Part shown: positions 13,948 to 18,253 of the stretch, piece after piece
How positions within the stretch are numbered: the stretch's first letter is position 1
How the letters are laid out: every line of letters starts with the position of its first letter
From: Fen-999 sp044220545
GTDB taxonomy: Bacteria; Pseudomonadota; Gammaproteobacteria; Burkholderiales; Rhodocyclaceae
DNA: 18,253 nt
Direction: 5' to 3'
Assembly: GCA_044220545.1 (NCBI GenBank)
Contig: JBGAQX010000052.1
Span: 1 to 18,253, forward strand
Position numbers and translations under genes: made by a program
The notes under the pieces: model-generated
Seen by the model: the letters and a program-made list of their open reading frames with translations, nothing else
Databases searched by the model: none
What the model was told of the DNA's origin: nothing

Positions 13948-15728
13948 GCACGAGCCGGGCGACGACCGTTCCCGCATGCCTGCTGGAGCGTGCCGCGCAG
14001 TCACCCCGGGCGACCGCCTTCCATCGGCGTAGCGGTGACCGCTGGGTGGGCGAGACATGGGAATCGGTGCTCGCGCGGGTCAGAAGACTATCCGGCCACC
14101 TGATTCACCTTGGGCTGCTCCCCGGCGAGCGCGTGGTGGTCATGATGCCCACCAGCATCGAGTGGGAGGTGTGCCATCTCGCCGCCCTGGCGGCCGGCTG
14201 CGTGGTGGTCGGCGTGGATGCCCACGACGCGACTGACAATATCCGCCACATCGTCCGCACCGTGGCACCACGAGCGCTGTTCGTGGCCCGCCAGGAACAA
14301 AGGCAGACCGTTGCCAAGCACATGACGGTGCCGCCCCTGTTCAGCGTCATCGACGGACCGGCGACGGAAGATGGCTGCCATTCGCTGCCCGACTTGCTGG
14401 CATTGCCCGAGACCGCGCTCGACTCCTGGCCGTTGGCGCAAGCGCACGACCTCGCGACCATCATCTTCACGTCGGGCAGCACCGGCCAGCCGAAGGGCGT
14501 CGCTTACACGCATGCCCAGCTTTGTCTGGCGTGCGATGCGATCCTCGAGCGCTTCGACAGCGTCGGCGAGGGAACCCGCTTTGCCTGCTGGCTGCCGCTA
14601 TCGAACCTGTTCCAGCGCATCATCAACCTTTGCGGGATGATCCGCGGCGGGGACTCGTACTTCGTCGACAATCCCACCCAGATCATCGAACGCTTGCCGG
14701 AGATCCGGCCCACGCTGTTCATCGGCGTCCCGCGCTTCTTCGAGAAACTTCACGCCGGCATCGAGGACAACCTGGCCAAGCGCCCCGTCTGGGTGCGCAA
14801 AGGCGTGAGCTGGGCGCGGCGAGTGGGCCATGAATACCGCCGGCACGAGCGCGATGGCCTCCGTCCCAACGCGCTGCTGTCGATCACTCATCGCTTGGCC
14901 GACCGCCTGTTCCTCAGCCGGATTCGCGGGTTGATGGGGCCGGACCTGCGCTTCATGGTCAGCGGCTCGGCGCCGCTGCCGGTCTGGCTCATGGAAGACT
15001 TCCATGCGCTCGGCTGGCTCGTATTGGAAGCCTACGGCACCAGCGAAAACGTCGTTCCCATCGCCATCAACTCGCCGGCAGCCTACCGGTTTGGCAGCGT
15101 TGGACGCGCCCTGCCGCAAAATGAAGTGCGGCTTGCCGACGATGGCGAGTTGCTGGTTCGCGGTCCTGGCGTGTTCGGCGGCTATTACGGCAGCCCGACC
15201 GAGGAATCGCCTCTCGATGCCGACGGCTTCCTGCATACGGGTGACTACGCGCGCCGGGATGCGGACGGATTTATTTGGCTCGCGGGGCGCAAGTCGGAAG
15301 TCTTCAAGACTTCGACCGGCCGCCGCGTGGCGCCGGTTCCGATCGAAGCCCGGCTTAAGCAGATTCCCTATGTGGACTACGCCGTGGTATTCGGTCGGGA
15401 CCATCCGGTCCCGGTCGCCCTGCTATGCGTGAATTCGACCCAACTGCCCGGCCCGCCGCAAGGTGAAGCACCATTGCCAACCGGCACCATCAAGCAAATC
15501 GCCGACGATCTGTCCGCCGTTTGCGCCAACCTGTCGGGCCATGATCGTCCGGCGGGAATTCTGGTGACCCGCGAAACCCTGAGCATCGCGCGCGGCGAAC
15601 TCACCAGCAACCTCAAGCTAAGGCGGGCGCCCATCGAAGCCAAGTATCGCGCTCACATTGATGCCCTCTATGCCGACTTGGGCCGTGGGCGTCCGCAGAC
15701 CGATTTCGCCATCCGGGAGGTGCCATAG
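13944..15728 (+). CDS. AMP-forming acyl-CoA synthetase/ligase family enzyme
   Basis: A 594-residue ANL-superfamily adenylating enzyme, closest in layout to long-chain acyl-CoA synthetases. Motifs in order: the phosphate-binding TIIFTSGSTGQPKGVAYTH (172-190), PLSNLFQRI (218-226), the substrate-site motif EAYGTSE (362-368), the ATP-binding HTGDYARRDADGFIWLAGR (431-449) with KSEVFKTSTGR (450-460), and a C-terminal catalytic lysine in GELTSNLKLRR (Lys558). All key positions look intact. It should activate a carboxylic acid as an acyl-AMP and pass it to CoA or another thiol. The acid is unknown; no carrier-protein gene is visible. The ATG at 13944 overlaps the stop of the PP-loop gene (ATGA), which decides this start over the longer open frame that extends upstream inside that gene. 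Its TAG stop overlaps the proposed ATA start of the next gene. Confidence 0.92.
   Translation: MSTSRATTVPACLLERAAQSPRATAFHRRSGDRWVGETWESVLARVRRLSGHLIHLGLLPGERVVVMMPTSIEWEVCHLAALAAGCVVVGVDAHDATDNIRHIVRTVAPRALFVARQEQRQTVAKHMTVPPLFSVIDGPATEDGCHSLPDLLALPETALDSWPLAQAHDLATIIFTSGSTGQPKGVAYTHAQLCLACDAILERFDSVGEGTRFACWLPLSNLFQRIINLCGMIRGGDSYFVDNPTQIIERLPEIRPTLFIGVPRFFEKLHAGIEDNLAKRPVWVRKGVSWARRVGHEYRRHERDGLRPNALLSITHRLADRLFLSRIRGLMGPDLRFMVSGSAPLPVWLMEDFHALGWLVLEAYGTSENVVPIAINSPAAYRFGSVGRALPQNEVRLADDGELLVRGPGVFGGYYGSPTEESPLDADGFLHTGDYARRDADGFIWLAGRKSEVFKTSTGRRVAPVPIEARLKQIPYVDYAVVFGRDHPVPVALLCVNSTQLPGPPQGEAPLPTGTIKQIADDLSAVCANLSGHDRPAGILVTRETLSIARGELTSNLKLRRAPIEAKYRAHIDALYADLGRGRPQTDFAIREVP
15716..15720 (+). 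promoter_or_regulatory. Strong Shine-Dalgarno (GGAGG) for the SDR gene, pointing at an ATA start
   Basis: GGAGG is the best ribosome-binding site in the right-hand operon. It lies inside the last codons of the ligase gene and four bases before the ATA at 15725. Its position fits initiation at that ATA and not at the GTG 56 bases further on. Confidence 0.6.
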
Positions 15729-16846
15729 CTACCTATTTCATCACCGGCGCCACCGGCGTCGTCGGCAGCGCCATCGTGCCGCTGCTCATGGCCGATCCGG
15801 ATACGGATGTCTGGCTGCTGATTCGCGCCGACTCCGACTCGGCGCTGGCCGGCCGGCTTGAAGAGCTCTTGCGGTTCTGGGGATGTGCGGACGACGCCGA
15901 CCGGGTGCGGCGCATTCACGGCCTGCGAGGCGATGCGGGCCTGCCTCGCTTTGGCCTGGATGAATCAGCGTACGAGGACCTGGCAAGACGGTGCACCCAT
16001 ATCATCCACTGCGCCGGCACCGTGCGAATGAACCTCGAACTGGACAAAGCCCGCCGGTCAGCGGTCGGCTCTGCGGAGCAGATTCTTTCCCTGGCGCGAC
16101 GCATCACCGAAGCAGGCCAACTGGCCAAGGTCGATTTCGTTAGCACGGTCGGCGTGGCCGGCAAGCGCAGCGGCACCCTCCCGGAAGCTTGGCTCGACGA
16201 AATGCCGGCATTCCACAACACCTACGAGCAGGCCAAGGCCGAAGCCGAAGTCGTGATCCGCCGAGCGATCGATGAGGAGCGACTGCCCGTCACCGTGCAT
16301 CGCCCCAGCATGGTGATCGGCGATTCGCGGGACGGACACGTCATCCACTTCCAGATCTTCTACTTCATCTGCGAATTTCTGTCGGGCCGCAAGACGGCGG
16401 GCCTCTTTCCCAACTTTGCCGACATCCAGTTGGATGTCATACCATCAGATGTCGTGGCGACCGCGATCGTCGCCGCCAGTCGCGACCCCGCGACCGCCGG
16501 ACGCATATTCCATCTCTGTTCCGGACCGGCGCTCGCGCCGCTCGTCGAAGAGGTCAAGGTTGCCGTGCGCAAGGCATTTTCACGCCGGGGGCTGTCGGTA
16601 CCGCCTGGCATCAACCTGCCCATCGGCTGGTTTGCCGGGCTTGCCCGCGTCGCGGTCCGGCTTGCGCCGCAACGGCAGCGCAAGGTCCTCGCCACACTGC
16701 CCATCTACCTGGACTACCTTGCCGACCGGCAGAGCTTCGGCAATCCGGTGTTCCTGGCCTGGTTCGCCGCGCAGGGGTACCGACTGCCGCTTTGGCAAGA
16801 GTACTTGCCCCAAGTTCTTGACTGCTATCTCGCCCGGAATCATTGA
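15725..16846 (+). CDS. Extended SDR, thioester-reductase-like, with probable ATA start codon
   Basis: A NAD(P)-dependent reductase/epimerase-fold protein of 373 residues if read from ATA. The start of the Rossmann fold is (M)ATYFITGATGVVGSAIV, with TGATGVVG at 7-14. The active site is of the extended-SDR type: VSTVG (139-143) and YEQAK (167-171), with Tyr167 and Lys171. HRPSMVIGD (192-200) and IQLDVIPSDVVA (234-245) are typical of the thioester-reductase (NAD_binding_4) branch, which reduces acyl thioesters to aldehydes or alcohols. The open frame begins at 15662 and has no ATG, GTG or TTG before the motif; the first usual start, GTG at 15776, would delete it. ATA at 15725 sits behind GGAGG and overlaps the ligase stop as ATAG, mirroring the ATGA overlap one gene upstream. 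It likely acts on the ligase product. A sequencing error at this codon is possible. Confidence 0.85.
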   Translation: MATYFITGATGVVGSAIVPLLMADPDTDVWLLIRADSDSALAGRLEELLRFWGCADDADRVRRIHGLRGDAGLPRFGLDESAYEDLARRCTHIIHCAGTVRMNLELDKARRSAVGSAEQILSLARRITEAGQLAKVDFVSTVGVAGKRSGTLPEAWLDEMPAFHNTYEQAKAEAEVVIRRAIDEERLPVTVHRPSMVIGDSRDGHVIHFQIFYFICEFLSGRKTAGLFPNFADIQLDVIPSDVVATAIVAASRDPATAGRIFHLCSGPALAPLVEEVKVAVRKAFSRRGLSVPPGINLPIGWFAGLARVAVRLAPQRQRKVLATLPIYLDYLADRQSFGNPVFLAWFAAQGYRLPLWQEYLPQVLDCYLARNH

Positions 16847-16857
16847 AAGGAATCGAC

Positions 16858-18253
16858 GTGACGACTCTCGCGGACATCTCGCCAGCCAACGAACTCATAG
16901 GCGCCCTGCACGCGGCGCTGGGCGCGGAATATGTGTGCACCACCGCCGTCGACCTGGACCGCTACTCGAAATGCACTATCCCCTGGCAAAGCCTGTGTTC
17001 AGCCGTTGTCTTCCCCGGCTCAACCGAGGAAGTGGCCGCCGTATTGCGCATCGCAAACGAGCATCGCGTGCCGGTATGGCCCTCGAGCGGCGGGCGCAAC
17101 TGGGGCTACGGTGCGACGCTGGCAATCGAGGACGGGGCGATCGTCATGATTCTCGAGCGCATGAACCGGATCCTCGAGGTCAACGAGGAACTGGCCTATG
17201 CCGTCATCGAGCCGGGCGTGAGCTATGAACAATTCAACACCTACCTGAAAGAACGAGGCCACAAGCTCTGGATCGACTGTATCGACGGCACCGCGCAAGG
17301 CAGCGTGATCGGCAATGCCATGGATCGCGGCGTCGGTGAAACCCCCTATGGCGATCACTTCGGCAACCTGTGCGGGTTGGAGGTTGTGCTGCCGGACGGC
17401 ACAGTGGTACACACGGGCGAAGCGGTGGGCGGCTCGAAGACCTGGCATACGCATAAGTGGGGCCTGGGACCCTATTTGGAAGGCATATTCACGCAATCCA
17501 ACCTCGGCGTTGTCACCCGGGCGGGCATCTGGTTGATGCCGGAACCGGAGGCCTACAACTCTTATGTGTTCGAAATACGCGACGTGCGCCACCTGCCGGA
17601 TGTGCTCAATGCCTTTCGGCAACTTGCCTTGAGCGGTGTCGTCAATACGAAACTTCACATGATCAACGACTTCGTGTCGATGACGGTGCTGACGCAGCGA
17701 ATCAACGAGCAGGTGCCCGCACGCGCACCGCTCAGTGCCGCCGACCTGGATGCGCTTCGCCGCAAGTATGGAATTTCCCCCTGGAGTTGCGCCGGCGGCA
17801 TTTACGGGACGTCGGCACAAGTCCGCTTGCAGCGACGCCTGCTGCGCAAGGCCCTTGCCCGCTATGGTCGGTTGTTATTTGTCTCGAACTGGCAACTGCC
17901 CATCATCGAGGGAGTCATCGCCTGGTCGTGGAAGAGCACTCTTTTCCGCCGCGTGACGGAATTGCTGGCGCAAACCTCTCTCCCCGTGCTCGAGTCCGCC
18001 CCGTACGTGCACAAGATTCTGCAGGGCATTCCGACGGACTACTTCGTCAAGCACGCCTACTACCGCCACAACCAAGCGCGGCCCGACCGGGATGTGGATC
18101 CCGCGCGAGATCGTTGCGGGCTGATCTGGTTCGCGCCGATCCTGCCCTTCACCAACGATGCCGTCTGGCCCTACCTCGATGCGGCCAAGCAGCGTTTCGT
18201 CGCCCACGGCTTCGACTTCTACGTCGCTCTGCTGCTAATGAACCCGCGCTCGG
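16858..18253 (+). CDS. FAD-dependent oxidase of the vanillyl-alcohol oxidase / 4-cresol dehydrogenase family (partial, C-terminus off right edge)
   Basis: The first 465 residues of a flavoprotein with an FAD_binding_4 (PCMH) domain. Seen: FPGSTEEVAAVLRIANEH (52-69), the FAD-contact WPSSGGRNWGYG (74-85), IEPGVSYEQF (117-126), the family-typical DRGVGETPYGDHF (156-168) and GPYLEGIFTQSNLGVVTR (204-221), then the substrate-binding cap domain. This branch oxidises para-substituted phenols such as 4-cresol, vanillyl alcohol or eugenol, often with FAD bound covalently. The covalent-link residue cannot be judged here, and 60-100 C-terminal residues are missing. The start is GTG at 16858, with AAAGGAA five bases upstream and an 11-bp gap after the SDR stop, so it belongs to the same operon. 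It suggests the pathway handles an aromatic or phenol-like compound. Confidence 0.88.
   Translation, partial: MTTLADISPANELIGALHAALGAEYVCTTAVDLDRYSKCTIPWQSLCSAVVFPGSTEEVAAVLRIANEHRVPVWPSSGGRNWGYGATLAIEDGAIVMILERMNRILEVNEELAYAVIEPGVSYEQFNTYLKERGHKLWIDCIDGTAQGSVIGNAMDRGVGETPYGDHFGNLCGLEVVLPDGTVVHTGEAVGGSKTWHTHKWGLGPYLEGIFTQSNLGVVTRAGIWLMPEPEAYNSYVFEIRDVRHLPDVLNAFRQLALSGVVNTKLHMINDFVSMTVLTQRINEQVPARAPLSAADLDALRRKYGISPWSCAGGIYGTSAQVRLQRRLLRKALARYGRLLFVSNWQLPIIEGVIAWSWKSTLFRRVTELLAQTSLPVLESAPYVHKILQGIPTDYFVKHAYYRHNQARPDRDVDPARDRCGLIWFAPILPFTNDAVWPYLDAAKQRFVAHGFDFYVALLLMNPRS

Noticed and set aside
15680..15780. Programmed frameshift fusing the ligase and the SDR into one protein
   Set aside because: No slippery heptamer or stable downstream structure is visible, the ligase ends normally after its catalytic lysine region, and a strong GGAGG with an in-place ATA explains separate initiation better.
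1..18253. Insertion sequences, CRISPR arrays, tRNA or rRNA genes
   Set aside because: Reading both strands, I saw no transposase motifs, no regularly spaced repeats and no tRNA-like cloverleaf or rRNA sequence. A tRNAscan or Rfam search was not possible here.

Overview
The window is GC-rich, densely coded bacterial DNA with no insertion sequences, CRISPR arrays, rRNA or tRNA genes that I could see. Gene families (a pyridine-nucleotide oxidoreductase fused to SelD, a SenA/EgtB-type enzyme, an ArsS-type radical SAM protein, PAS-GGDEF-EAL signalling proteins) and base composition suggest a proteobacterium, most likely a betaproteobacterium of the Rhodocyclales type. That placement is inference, not proof.

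Layout. (1) 1-2500, minus: a membrane-bound cache-HAMP-PAS-PAS-GGDEF-EAL c-di-GMP protein that runs off the left edge. (2) 2601-9811: a selenium/hercynine block. An oxidoreductase-SelD fusion (minus) is divergent from a SenA-like selenoneine synthase (plus). SenA converges on a four-gene minus-strand operon whose genes all overlap by 4 bp: TVP38-type membrane protein, ATP-grasp ligase, YHS lipoprotein, egtD. (3) 10107-11463: a small orphan lipoprotein converging on a short GGDEF protein. (4) 11682-12671: an ArsS-family radical SAM protein with a perfect 12-bp palindrome in its leader. (5) 12862 to the right edge, plus: a compact biosynthetic operon of PP-loop amidotransferase-like ATPase, AMP-forming ligase, thioester-reductase-like SDR and a vanillyl-alcohol-oxidase/4-cresol-dehydrogenase-type flavoenzyme (cut by the edge).

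How it may work together. SelD makes selenophosphate, EgtD makes hercynine (trimethylhistidine), and SenA-type enzymes join hercynine to a selenosugar on the way to selenoneine. The usual selenosugar synthase SenB is not in the window. The egtD operon instead carries an ATP-grasp ligase, a YHS lipoprotein and a membrane protein, so a modified or exported hercynine/selenoneine derivative is worth considering. Members of the ArsS and YHS families are known as selenoproteins in other organisms; here both have cysteine, as does SelD.

The right-hand operon looks like an uncharacterised small-molecule pathway: activate an acid, reduce or rearrange it, oxidise a phenol-like product, with a nitrogen or sulfur transfer step by the PP-loop enzyme. 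Its SDR gene has no ATG, GTG or TTG start that keeps the NAD(P)-binding motif. The only good candidate is an ATA codon placed just behind a strong ribosome-binding site and overlapping the upstream stop.
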